Assembly: GCA_003415625.1 (NCBI GenBank)
Contig: PYIU01000005.1
Coordinates: 5,001 to 69,000, forward strand
DNA: 64,000 bases
Source: Aquanectria penicillioides
Taxonomy: Eukaryota; Ascomycota; Sordariomycetes; Hypocreales; Nectriaceae
Direction of reading: 5' to 3'
Both the position numbers and the translations under genes were made by a program. The stretch's first letter is position 1, and every line of letters starts with the position of its first letter. The notes beneath the pieces are model-generated. The model was not told the DNA's origin, made no database searches, and worked only from the letters and a program-made list of their open reading frames with translations. Shown piece after piece: positions 1 to 11,148 of the stretch.

Positions 1-178
1 TTCTTTGCGCTTGGGATCTAGACAAAAACACTCACTGGTACTACTGGTGTCCCCTCAATTAATATTATTGTTGAAAATTCCCATCAATACACAATTTTCA
101 CTATTCGCGGTGTTAGATTTCCAGGACCTGGCTTCTCCGTTTATTAGGGCCGCATCATTGCTCCTTGCAGCGGGATCC

Positions 179-1644
179 ATGAACAAACAAACCGTTCCTC
201 AACTTTCGTATGGCAGCATCCAATCGATTTGCGCTTCAACTCATATTAACACGTATTGCTTAGGGCATCCGATGTCATCATACCAGTGTTGGGACTTACC
301 GGGGTTGGCAAAAGTACTTTCATCGAAAGCTTAACTGGTGAGGATGCTGGCGTGGGCCATGGATTATCATCTTGTGAGTCAAGCTATCACTGGGGTTGTT
401 TCGCTGATTCGGTTACTGAGAAATATATTTCCTCATAGGTACCGCCGGTGTTGGAATATATAGCTTCACTTACCATGATCGCCGCATTTATCTTGTCGAT
501 ACCCAGGGTTCAATGACACGAACCTCTCAGATGTCGAGGTGCTGAAAGAGATCGCATTTTTTCTTGGGCAAGTTTACAAGGCAAAGGCTGTTCTAGGGGG
601 AATACTGTACCTTCATCCGATAACCCACAACAGAGTCTCCGGGTCCGCTTTAAGAGCATTTACTGTGCTGAAAAGTCTATGCGGACTCGGGGCGGCAAGA
701 TTCGTGACGCTTGTAACCACTATGTGGAATCTGATCCCAAGTGGAAGCGACAAATATCCGCAGGCTGTTGCTCGAGAGAAAGAGCTGAGAGCCACAGGCG
801 AATTTTGGGGATCAATGTGTCGCCTTGGAAGCCGGAGCGAACGATGGGTTGGCACAGCCTCATCGGCTGGTTCCATTATCGCAAATCTCCTCTGGCAATC
901 AGATCATCATGGTCCAATTAATTTACAAATACAAAAAGAGCTTGTCGATCAAAGAATGGATGTGGATGAGACCTCCGCGGGCCAAGTGCTTTCTAAATGG
1001 CACAGTGCAGTGTGGGAGCAGACACGCCGCGAACTCACAGCTGTGCGGTCATCAGAACAGAGTTCGACAATTGGTGGCAGCATAGCATCAATAAATCACG
1101 CGATAAACGAGCGAACTCGTCTTGAACTCAAACTTGCCGCCAGCGAAAAAGCCGAACAAGATCTGAGGGTAAGCGCGGAGTCGCTTTTCCTGGCAAAGAC
1201 GCAGGAATATCAACGCCTTTTGCGACACGTTCAGACTCAAGAGGCAGAGCTCAATGACAAAATTCACAATCTAGAGTCTCGATACAAGGATCTTGAAGCC
1301 GGGGTATATGAAGGACTATATTATAGCAACACCAATAAAAACCGCTGGGAGCCGCAAGCAGAGAAGCGACATGAGGAGATGCAACGAAGAAACCAAGTAA
1401 TGCTTTCGTCCGTCAATAATCAGCTACAACGAGAACGGAAGCGAAAGGTATTGAAGAGAAACGCGCTGCCGCTTTTGGGAGTGCTGGGCGGCCTAGCAAC
1501 AATTGCAGCGGGGGGGCAGTCCTGCAAATTCCTATTGTTGCTGCAGGAGTAGCTCTTGTTGGAACTGCCGGAATGAAGTTGAACTTCTCTAGAAAGAAGG
1601 TTGAAAAAGATGATGAACCGTGGGAGGTTGATGAACACTCATAA
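179..1644 (+). pseudogene. P-loop GTPase with coiled coil and C-terminal hydrophobic segment, two frameshifts
   Basis: The product resembles fungal AIG1/GIMAP-like or dynamin-like GTPases of unknown role. Three exons fit: 179-207, 264-373 and from 439, with introns of 56 and 65 bp. The Walker A motif GLTGVGKST lies in exon 2. The G3 motif DTPGF is read only if one base is restored near 503, where one C appears to be missing. The middle half is charged and strongly predicted coiled coil (about 1080-1450). A run of seven G at 1510-1516 is one base short; restoring it opens a hydrophobic helical hairpin and a natural stop at 1642-1644. Both lesions are single-base losses, so assembly error is a real alternative to decay. 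GTPase fold is sure, the exact subfamily is not. Confidence 0.72.
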
Positions 1645-1986
1645 ACCCATTGTTTCCATCACATCCTAAAGCTTCCGTTAGTGCGATCAAACTATTCAGG
1701 TTTTCGAGACAATACAATTAAGCGATGCATCGGCCTAAGTAAAGGTAGAATCATCCCCCTATCCCTATAATTCATAGTTGTCCGCAGCCGTTGATAGTTC
1801 ATTCATGCCCAAGGGCATCAAACCCACCGCCCATACCAGAAAGCCAAGGGGAATAGTCGATACCCATGAATTGATCTAGACAAAATCCACCGACATAACC
1901 AGGATCATCAGGTGTCACAACTTGGGGGGCATGTTGCCGGGCTTAACTGCAGCTGGCGAATGAACCTATAGTTCACAGTCCTATGA
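1645..1986. other. intergenic, no gene seen
   Basis: About 340 bp between the 3' ends of two convergent damaged genes. No reading frame, repeat or RNA gene could be supported. Confidence 0.5.
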
Positions 1987-4223
1987 TTAGTCTTCATAAC
2001 CTTGCCATATTGGACCGGGCCAGGTACTTGCAGGAGTTGATGCAGGCCCCATGACATTCTGGGAGGGACTAAGCTGAGTTACAGAACATTGATCTTGTGA
2101 GATGTTACCACCATCAAAATGCGGGAACGACACGGAAGCGCTCGACGCATCATCCTTCCATGCCTTCCATGCTCTATGTCCCTCGGCTCTCTCATCTAGA
2201 TCACTTGACTTGTTGTTTAACTCGCATTGTCTCAAGTCCTCTTAAAGAATAGACGAAACCCGCGTATGATTCGATCAAGTAATAATGCGGCTGTTTCGCT
2301 CCCATTGGCCAAATACCCGAGCACCAAAATGCCGCCCAGAATTAACCTGCGCGTTGATTCACTTGGCCGCTCCAACTTTGATCTTAGAAGCAGAACATGC
2401 AGGGCTAACGAGCAATAGAGTGGATCACTCATATAGGATTGGAAAATGAGGCTCCTTTGTTTCAATATTTCAGTATGTTGATGGTTCATAGTGCGGGGGA
2501 ATGCAGCTCTTCTCAGCCTTTTGTAAAATTCAATCAGAGAATTGGGGCTTGACGCTGCATTGGAAGCCTTGATAGCAGCGACGTGGCTCAATGGCATCCT
2601 CCCGGGGAGTATAATAGCATGTTCATAAGTTATGTGCGGATGGAGCACCCCTCAAGATGGAGAGGAGGTGACTTGGAGCGATTCAGGGAGTTCCATTTTC
2701 CATGGATGCAAGTCAGCCTCGAGTTTTGCAAAGCTGACCATGCTAATAGCGCATCCTTGTTTGGAAGAGTTGTTAGTTGAGTAACACGTTTTTTAATGAT
2801 AGTATCCATTACTCGACAAAGCTTGACTAAGGCAATCTGCCCCTCCACTGTTCGGGTACTCGGGCATTGTCAACCCCTCTCGGTCTTCTGGGAGTCTTGC
2901 ATCTATTTCATCGTTGGAGATTGTTAAAGGTCGGCCCATTTAAAAGGCGAAAAGCTTTTCGTGAACATATACGCCCCACCCAAGGCGATTTCGCAATTCT
3001 TACACGTGTGGATGTAGCCCCACGTTGATCGATATGCGCACAGCGAGGCCTAAGATATTATAGGCAGCTCTATGAACACCTGTGTTAACGAGAAAAGTAC
3101 CCTGTATTAGGCAGGCTCGAATGCTGGTCATTGAGAAGGAAGAGACAATTTCCGGAAGCAAGCGTTTCGCAAGGTCGTAGAATCGCCATCCAGGATTGGG
3201 TGTAAGCCCAGGGCAAGGGAGATTAGAGACAGCAAAAGCTTGCGAATATGACATTTCGACTTCGGGTTCTACGGCATCTTATTTTAAATCTGCAACTTGA
3301 GTCCCAATTGCGGGGATCAAGAACATGACGCAAACAAATTCTATGGGTCTCCTGGACATATCTGTATATTGAGGACTGAATTCATGAGATCCATTGAAAA
3401 ATGTATCGAGCTTCCGGTAACATATTGCGGGATGTACAATGAAGAGTTTCATTGGCGAATACCGAAAGAAGTTCGAAGATAAAAAGGAGAGGATATGTCG
3501 GGGCGGAAGGGCAGCTAGGATGCTGCTGCGGGGGTCAAGGAATATCAAGGTTGGATTATCAATGAGGAAGTGGCGGTGGCCCTGGTTGTGTCAACTCGAA
3601 GATTCGAGTACATTGGATCTGCTTCATCGTGCTTACGGTTGCCCGCTCTCGTCGAGTTTTGGACTCTTTCCGCCAATAACTGGCTCGCCCACAAAGATGT
3701 GCCGCCATCGAAGCCTACGTACAGATTAGCAAGGATTATAATGTTCCCGTAGTTCTAGAAAACCTCACATGTTGTGACCTGGTCATGAATATATGTCTGT
3801 GGAGTCGGGATCTGCCCCACAACGACTATCGTGCCTTGTTCTTCGTCGCGAGTGGCTTTCACATAGAATAACCTGCGTCCCGATTCATCTTCAGACTCTG
3901 ATGGCCTGAAATTCCCATCACGTTCTAGGCACAATTTTGTTGCATATTATCTTAATTCATTAATATCTGCTGGTTTCGTGAGTTCTTGTGCCTCGAGTAT
4001 CTCCTCCAGCAAACGTTCACCCTTAGTCTGGCCCGACAAAGATTGTGCCGGGGCCCTTGCCGAAAAGTACTGGCATCGGCGGCATGGATTCAAACCATCG
4101 CACTTTAACTTATTCGTCCAGCAAGTATGGCAACTCGAAAGGCCAGGTTAATAAACTCGAAATGTATCAGCACAGGTATGGCGCACCCCTTTCTGACCTG
4201 TTTGCGTTGTTCATCAGGGACAT
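1987..4223 (-). pseudogene. Zn2Cys6 transcription factor remnant with fungal-specific TF domain
   Basis: Read on the minus strand, 4140-4060 encodes CHTCWTNKLKC followed by PCRRC, the first five cysteines of a Zn2Cys6 cluster; the sixth is absent. A likely start is the ATG at 4223 joined by a 64-bp intron. The fungal-specific TF domain follows between about 3550 and 2230, with the family pattern around ACLIQGTFLVNTG (about 3110). Damage is heavy: an in-frame TAA at 3279-3281 between two blocks of the same frame, a second TAA near 2940, and at least four frameshifts (about 3560, 2860, 2645 and 2235). The tail to 1987 is low-complexity. The gene once encoded a nuclear regulator and is certainly dead as assembled. 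Confidence 0.75.
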
Positions 4224-4399
4224 TGCCACTCTTCCTGCGGCATGCTTGTTGGCCCGTCGGTGTTGACTTTGAAGCGATGTTACACAACCAGCGTGGTAAC
4301 TATTGTTGAGGTGTGGCTGATAAGATGGCGTGAGGAGAAAGTGTGTGGATCCCTCGGGATCCGATTCCATTAGTAAACAGGTATTTCCCTCCCATATCC

Positions 4400-5021
4400 A
4401 TGACTTGAGAAGCCGGAGAAAGAATACTTTGACCACCGATAGAGACACGATGCTTGTAAGCCTGCCGGCTGGCGCTATCCAAATAACTATGATTTGGACA
4501 ATCATCATTGGTATTCGCGTCACGCCAATCCCAAGATACTGGTTGGGCCTTATTGCAACCATTCCCCTTTGATCGGGAATATTGGAATCGCAGCTCTGCC
4601 TGAAAGCTCTAAATGGGGCGTAGTCGTATGTAAATGGCTTGTAACTGTACTATCACCGAGTATGGTCGTTACTCTGAGCCTTATTGCGTCAAACATCAAA
4701 GGAAACACTATGAAAACAGGGGAAAGCAACGCTTACTTTATACTTTACGCTGCGGCTGCCATTCCTGGTCCCTAACTTTGGACAAAACCTCTAAGATATA
4801 CGGATGGGATCATTGCAGACATAATCTTTCTTGGCTGCAACATGGGGGTTCTCGTTGTGTTCAGCCTCTCGGCTGGGGCTGAGAACCGTCGCCATGATCG
4901 GAATTGCAATGAAGCTGAGGAGACCTAAGCGGGTGGTGCTGATGTGACGGATAAGCAGGACCCAAGCTTCAGGTACACACTTTTGTCAGTGATCAGAACC
5001 AGGCACATTAAGAATGAGTAG
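4400..5021 (+). pseudogene. MFS transporter C-terminal remnant (allantoate permease / ACS type)
   Basis: Only the last four or so transmembrane segments remain. The block around SNIKGNT (about 4690) and the C-terminal DPSFRYTL (about 4965-4990) match anion:cation symporter proteins related to Dal5. A frameshift near 4568 separates the first helices from the rest. In-frame TAA codons at 4773-4775 and 4926-4928 interrupt the frame. The first falls where the family has Gln after a conserved Gly-Pro, consistent with CAA to TAA. The natural stop would be TAG at 5019-5021. No N-terminal half was found upstream; 4230-4400 belongs to the neighbouring regulator remnant or is unassigned. Substrate cannot be inferred. 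Confidence 0.65.
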
Positions 5022-5519
5022 GAAGTTCAAGTCATTAATTTCATAGTAATTCTACTTTAATTTTGCTTCATTGTTTTACTTAGCTGTCCAAAAACTCGAG
5101 CTACTTAATCCTACCATTTCAATACAACGGCAATCCGTGACTGCATTAGGGCCAGGATATAATCTGCTCGATGTGTATACAACCTATCTATTATCTTCCT
5201 ATTCGGTTTCACGCTTAATGAATAATTGGTAATACAATGTCATCATTTGGTCAACTTAGCCCGATGTATCACGAAAGGAGATATGAAGCTATATATCCTT
5301 CCATCTATGCATTGAATTTTAGAACGGATCAATACGCTCATTAGCAAGCACACCATTACGCTCCTAAGGGAAATGTAACAGGCCTTTTCTAAAAGCATAA
5401 AAAGAAAGTTATAAATATATTAAATACAAGAAATGAATTCTATCAACTACAAATAATAGGCTATCAAGAATGCCTCATATTTGCCGGGATCGGGGGGTTT
5501 AGCAGCTTTAGAAATAGGA
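5022..5519. other. AT-rich intergenic stretch
   Basis: About 500 bp, visibly AT-rich around 5030-5460, between two pseudogenes. No gene supported. Confidence 0.45.
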
Positions 5520-6278
5520 TTACCGGTCAAGGGCTTAGTTTTGGCACTAATTTTTGGATCAGACACGAGTTCCATATTATATAAGACTGACAAGATAACC
5601 TTTGACGTACCATGTTATAGTAAATACCTTGCTTTCTGAGAAGCTCCTGATGGTTTCCCTTCTCGATCACACGACCGCCCTCGCCTAAAACGAATATGAC
5701 ATCCGAATTCCGAACAGTAGCCAGCCTATGCGCAAAGGCAAACTTATGAATAGCCCCAAGGCCAAAGCGAGCGATAAACAAAGCAAAAACGTAGAAGCTG
5801 CAGACTATAAGTGGCCTGACAAGTCGGCTAGGATGAGGAGGGCTTCATACCAGAGCTGATCGAGCTCATCCTCGAAACTGCCAAGGTCGTCTCCAACGCT
5901 TCCATTGACGAAATCGTTGAATTTTCCAACCAAATCCCCTGTCTTGATGTCAATTCTATGGACTAATGCGAGGAATGAGGACATCGGCGTCCCGAACAGG
6001 GCGAACATTAGGGGCGTGGTAACTCCGGCACCAGCAGCAGCTAACGCGCCGACAATAAAAACGACGATGTCCCAAGTGGTCCCATACGTAAATATTCGCT
6101 AAAAGTATAAGCTTTCAGCAACATATGGCACGGCGAGCATTCTTACCAGATAATCTTTAATCGTAGCAATCCGTTCCAGTCGGAGCTCCTTCACGCCATG
6201 TTTCTCTGTCGGCGAGTTGTCGGCTGCCACTGTATCCAGCGGCATCCGCTGCCGCTCTGATAGGGATGGAGTGCCCAT
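5520..6278 (-). pseudogene. ABC transporter (multidrug full-size type) collapsed by internal deletion
   Basis: Exon 1 runs 6278-6147, followed by a 48-bp intron (6146-6099). The N-terminal membrane domain starts in exon 2, with the conserved block GDLVGKFNDF (about 5938-5909). After the second membrane helix the sequence jumps directly to AHRLAT, the H-loop of the second nucleotide-binding domain (about 5740), and continues to a typical C-terminus. Roughly 1,000 residues, with both Walker A sites, are missing. An intron at 5992-5939 has lost its donor, a frameshift lies near 5810, and TAA at 5537-5535 stands four codons before the usual end, where Gln is expected. The product would be non-functional. 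Confidence 0.75.
5939..5992 (-). other. relict intron with destroyed 5' splice site, in-frame
   Basis: The segment interrupts the protein exactly between PLMFALFG and DLVGKF, which are contiguous in ABC transporter relatives. It ends in ACAG and carries TTGAC as a branch-like site, but begins GGACGC instead of GTACGC. It is 54 bp long and has no stop, so read-through keeps the frame and inserts 18 residues. Confidence 0.6.
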
Positions 6279-6767
6279 TTTCGCGCTAGTATCAGGGTGA
6301 ATAGCAGGTGAGTCGAGTGGGAAGCAGTAAGATACGCGTGTCGAAGGCTAAGGAAAGCGGTCGAGGATGCTGGCGAGTTTGAGAATATCAATACGCCGCC
6401 GGATAATGGTACAAAAAGGAAGAAATATAAAGAGGAGCAAAAACGAATGAAGAGAAATTATTCAATACTATTCAAGGCGCTGATCACGAAAAGGAAATTA
6501 AAATGGGTTGGTCTGGAAGGGAGACGGGAGTTTTGTAGTAGCCTTCGTCGCCGCTGTTAGGGGCCACATGGAAAGATCCGCTATTCACCATCGCCCTCTT
6601 ATTACGGCCCCCAGTTTATTCAACAAGGAAAATGTTTAGTTCTTTTCTAAATAAATCGTAATAATAAATTTTAATAACCTATTGGACCCCTTACCCCAGA
6701 AAGTGTATCAAACTCAGCGTCAGCGGAGAGCAAAAACGCCGCCTCCGGAGAGATGATTGTTAATAAT

Positions 6768-6828
6768 ACTAGCAAAAGTGGAACGCTCCAACAGTGCAGA
6801 GCAATTAACGCATTATGCCATTTCAACA
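6768..6828 (+). repeat. 61-bp element, copy A
   Basis: This stretch matches the reverse complement of 22656-22716 at 59 of 61 positions by direct comparison; the flanks do not match. It lies about 200 bp upstream of a plus-strand Zn2Cys6 gene. The surrounding 6279-7030 interval holds no other supported gene. Confidence 0.75.
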
Positions 6829-7030
6829 ATGATCAACGGCCGCAGGAATTTCATTGGCTACACGGCCCCACCGACTCATGTCTCCACTCTTTTCCGGAGA
6901 CCTTTTTGCCCTCCGCTCCGCCAGCCTCTGACGACCGAAAACACTCTCGTCATTACCGACGCGCTGGAGGAGCCAGGTTTCTAGCTGTGGAACTGCATTG
7001 CCTCGCTTGTGTTTGGCCACTGATCAGAAA

Positions 7031-7765
7031 ATGTCCACTCCCCGCGCGCCGAGAAGACCCGGGCCTGCGCCCAGCTGCTCCCGGGCCAAGGCAGAGTGTG
7101 TCTGGCTGTCTACACACGGTGATAGCGACGACATTTGCCAAAGGTTTGTTGTCTGAACTCTAGGTTTTACCATTTATAACTTCACTATACTCTAGGTGTT
7201 CGACAAACAACCTCACGTGCTTCAAGCTGCACGCAGTGTCGAAAAAGAGGAGAGGCAAGGCGACGTGAGTCATCCATCCCCCAGGATACGCGCGACTGGT
7301 TCCTGGACCAATCACTGACGAGAATCCATTCACATCCATGCAAAGGTCATCGAACAAAAACTAGACGATATCATGACCTTTCTAAGACGAGAACGAGAGC
7401 GTCCACCTCAAATTGACAGACCGCCGGGACACTCACCCTCGTCATACCAAGCTCCTACGTCAACTCCGTGTATGCAGCCCCTGGAAACCATGCTCCCCGC
7501 AAGACCGGAAGTCTTGCACGAGCTTGCCACCCTCTTTGAGCTTGCGAGCAACATCGATAATCCTCGACGCCAGATTAGCATGCACGGTCGTCCTATGTTC
7601 TCAGAGTATGCCGACGCCGACCGAGGAATCGAACACTGGTATTTGCCCAAGGTAAATCCAAATATTGCTGCTTCTAATCCTACGGCGATGGATTTAGTCA
7701 TTGGAGAGGAAAAATATGAAGGTTTTGAATTTTGGAACCAGTTATCAGACTTGTCCTACAGCTAA
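7031..7765 (+). pseudogene. Zn2Cys6 transcription factor, truncated, first cysteine codon missing
   Basis: Exon 1 starts at ATG 7031 and ends at 7143; a 52-bp intron (7144-7195) follows. Across the junction the cluster reads C-SRAKAE-C, then twelve residues, then CQRC, six residues and C. The upstream partner of CX2C is absent: the text is PAPSC where PACPSC would complete the cluster, so a three-base loss fits. A second intron (7265 to about 7344) precedes a leucine-rich coiled coil, EQKLDDIMTFL, that usually follows the cluster. The phases on either side of this intron disagree by one, suggesting a one-base indel. The protein ends after about 200 residues with no TF domain, so it is probably truncated. 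Confidence 0.55.
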
Positions 7766-8272
7766 TTACTCCAATGAGGTATAAACTATCAATATCCTCA
7801 AAGATTAAACTCAAACGTGCGAAAATCCGATTGCGGCGGAGCTGAGCTCCCGTTTTTTTTTTAGCTCAATTGCCGCCGAGTGATGGCTGGGCAAAAGCTG
7901 AGGCTCCTAGAGATTGGGTTGAGACGCATGGATAGCCCAATATTGGGATCAAAGCCTCTATAAGGGCCAAGGTATGACCCTTGTCTCTACTTCCAACTAG
8001 GGGCGAAGAGTGACAGTTCCGCGAGCCGCTCTGTAATATCTATTTTTCAAGGCTCGGCTATAGAGTAGAGCTCTTAGTCCCAGAGATCGAGGGTCTAGAA
8101 AACAGATTTAGAGCAGACACTGTGTGCTCCTCAGCCAAAGAGGTGAGGCAGGCCGACGCAGAGTGACGAGGAGCGAAGCCGAGTTGAGCCAGTGGAACAT
8201 ACAGGAGTCAGAGACATGAATAGGCCATCTTATTAAATACATGATATTAGAGCCATTCAAAAGGTGTGGAAT
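7766..8272. other. intergenic, no gene seen
   Basis: About 500 bp downstream of a regulator remnant and downstream of the convergent MFS gene. It includes a T9 run near 7853. No coding sequence supported; a retroelement fragment was considered but not demonstrable. Confidence 0.4.
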
Positions 8273-9592
8273 TCACACAACTGTTTTTTGTCTCTCTTCA
8301 CTTTGAATATATTGCAATCTAGAAAACAAATTCCATAAAAGGAAACAAACAGATAGCTGGATACCAATCAAACCTCCAAACACCTCAATACCAACAAGCT
8401 GACTTAATACTCCAAGCCCAAAAGGGAAGAATGCACTACCAATTTGTCCAATTGATGCAACAAATGACACAGCTGCCACATTAAGGCCTGGTGGTAAAAT
8501 CCGTGCAAGTAAAACAACGCAAGACGGGAATAGAGGACCACAAAAGAATCCAACAAGCGCAATAAGAATTGCAGACAAGGTTTCGTCTTTTACAGTAACA
8601 AACATGGCTTGGAACACCATGGCACAAATGATGTAGATATTCGTTGCAGACTTTACACCAAACCTGTCTGTGACAACCCCCAGGACAATACGCCCAGCGG
8701 CCATACCGACCCAAAAGGCAGAAGAGCAAGCACTCGACAGTTGTGAAGACGCATGGCGGACTCGGCGCATAAAGGAAACGATCCATCCAGATATCGCTGA
8801 TTCGGTGCCCACGTAGATAAGGAGATAGAGAGCACAAATCCATATGGCTTTGAAATGGAATATCTTGGACAGTTCTGCATCCCCAGTGTTACCGGGGCTG
8901 TATCGTGTGGGATTTTCCTTTCGAAAGGCAAATGGCAAAATGATCAATTCAAGTGCACATGATCCGGCCTGTGAAAGTTAGTAAATGCAAAAGCATCGTG
9001 ATTTACTTACCAGAACATAGAACCAAGAGTACCAAAGCCTTCCAGAGAGCAAGAGTTCGGCCAAAACTGGCCCGCAGCCAGCTGCAAGGGAGAGTGAGCC
9101 ATGCAGCAGACCTGATATCAAGTTTGCGCGTGGCATTCTCCCAGCCCAGGCACACCACGATCCATCAAGGAGACCTATCCCGAACGCGCCCAGGGCCAAA
9201 GATGCGAGCACAACAGGAAACGGAGGGTGTGTTGCTGTAAGTGTAGCAGATAGGAGCTGAAAGATTGGCCCGATAATGGCGATTCCCCTGCGGCCCCAGC
9301 GCAAGTGTACGGCATGGTTAAGCTGTGCGGATATGAGATATCCTACTGGCCCCGCGAGGAACGCAATAGACACCTGAATGTCATTAAGTTGATAGAACTC
9401 TTTGATGCGGGGGAGCATCACACCGGTAGTCGAAGTAAAAAGGCCAAGCACAGCAAATGAAAACATGGCTGCCCCGGACATCATCAGCGTGGTAGTCTGA
9501 GATGGATGAGGATTTGCCCCATCGTCCGTCCCCGCCTCTCCCTCTGGATTGAGGAGCGGCTGCCTAAGATGTGGTGAAGCGGAGCGCGCCAT
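8273..9592 (-). CDS. MFS transporter, 12 TM, intact
   Basis: A plasma- or organelle-membrane transporter of the major facilitator superfamily, 425 residues. Two exons: 9592-9011 and 8968-8273, joined in phase 0 across a 42-bp intron with GTAAGT donor and CACAG acceptor. The ATG at 9592 is chosen because upstream in-frame codons are not ATG. About 12 hydrophobic segments alternate with short loops, and the loop after TM2 carries RWGRRG, the MFS signature between TM2 and TM3. The N-terminus (about 45 residues) is polar. It resembles FucP/BSC6-like sugar or unknown-substrate carriers. No lesion was seen, in contrast to its neighbours. Substrate not inferable. Confidence 0.85.
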
Positions 9593-11148
9593 GGTTTTGA
9601 GCACAACAATTGCAGCATCAAGACACTACAGATTGAGAGAAGGCGGGATTACATCCTTATGTACATCATCGCAGCGGGAGAACCACGGAAACGTACCGGG
9701 ACTTCGTGACCTGTACCGGCTAAACGGGCCGGGTTCCGCATGTCTCATCAATTGCCACTGACTGTTAGACAAGTGGAAGAATGATGTTTCCGAAAGACCA
9801 ATTACAGTTAGATCATGGCGGAATGCTTGCATAACACCAATAACCGTTAGTCGAGTACCCTTTTCATCTAGCTAATCTGATTTCAGTCTGCACCTACTCC
9901 TTTGCAGGAAACAAGCGATTTTTCTGACGAAGATTCTTAATATCTTTGCCCTGAGCAGGATCAATGTCCCCGACAAAGTCATTGTTAATGTTGCCGGCTA
10001 AAAATTGAATCGGCGAGACATGGTCAACGTTTCTGGTGACTGGGCTGGAGATTATGACTCCTGCACCTCTGGCGACCAATTGAGGACCTCATCCTTGGGT
10101 GTAACGAGATATTAATTCTCCTATTATTGGTTAACAGATACACTAACAATGTAAGTAAAACTTATTTCCTTTCGATAATATCCATGGATAAAGAATATGC
10201 TATGGACAGTTCGCTTTTTATTCTTGGTGATATATGCACTGCTTGTGTGGTAGAGGCTGCCTAGGAATGCAACGGCGTCGCCGCGCTTCATGGTCGCAGA
10301 GAGGGCTTCAATTGGGAATGTCAGATGTCAAAACTGAAGGTTAAATCATACCTATTTCTTGCCCTTGGGGCGTCTCATGCATGTCGGCTTCTCACATCTC
10401 TCCAGAATATCAGGCTCTTTTTGCAGTACTATTGTGGGGTTGTGTTAGCCTTTACATCGGCCCAGCCATATAACCAATCTGATTTAGGATCGCACCCAGC
10501 ACTAGAATAGGTGGTGTGCCACTCTTTGGGACACATGATTAGTTAAATTGAATCCAAAAGTCGGTGGTGGTTGAAAGACTGGATTGCTGAGGGAGTATGA
10601 CAATGATCAGGTTGTCATCGTGTAGTTTTGCTTTTTTACACGTTCAAATAAGCTGAATGTGGCACACTCAGGTTGGTTGACTCGATTGCCTTAGTAACTG
10701 AGAGGCGTATGGTTGCCTTGCTGCTGACAGATCTTGATTCCCAACGAAAATAACCATGCGACGCAAGGGACAAAAGTTGAGCACCTTTGTATGTACCGTG
10801 ACTCGGAATAACATTCTTCTAGTTCAAACCTCTCCCGACGCTATCGATTAAATACTCAATTTGCTCGACATCTGGCATTCAAAACCACCTCACATTTGTG
10901 AAGCATCATCTGCAATTCATTCTGGGTATTTATAGAAGCGTCACTTATCTGATAAACTGTAGTGGCAATGTGAGCACATTGATGCCTACATAAAAGTGGC
11001 TTGCAGAGCAGAACTGATTTCCATGTAAGAAACAGTTGAGGGATTTTCTAACATTAACATTTCGTCTACAATCTAAGAGTTCCAAGCGCTAGTATCCTAG
11101 CCTTGACATTCTGTTTCTCAATATTCGAAATCTCGAAATCTTTTCAAA
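9593..11148. other. gene-free stretch
   Basis: About 1.55 kb with only short, uncharacteristic frames on either strand. The first 200 bp presumably contain the promoter of the minus-strand MFS gene. No RNA gene or repeat was recognised. Confidence 0.4.

Noticed and set aside
539..1552. A 337-codon frame as an independent gene starting at 539
   Set aside because: It is exon 3 of the GTPase after a one-base loss. It lacks a real ATG start and the G1 motif lies upstream in another frame.
4167..4562. 131-codon minus-strand frame
   Set aside because: It overlaps the MFS remnant read on the plus strand, whose text matches a known family; the minus-strand frame has no features.
6753..7163. 136-codon plus-strand frame
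   Set aside because: It overlaps, in another frame, the first exon of the Zn2Cys6 gene, which shows cysteine spacing and an intron; this frame shows no family pattern.
7196..7264. A CTQCRKRG motif read as the start of a Zn2Cys6 cluster
   Set aside because: It is the wrong frame after the 7144-7195 intron. The correct phase completes the cluster as CQRC, six residues, Cys.
8220..8272. TATTAGAGCC-like sequence as a retrotransposon primer-binding site
   Set aside because: No LTR, polyprotein or second copy was found nearby; it is the 3' flank of the MFS gene.
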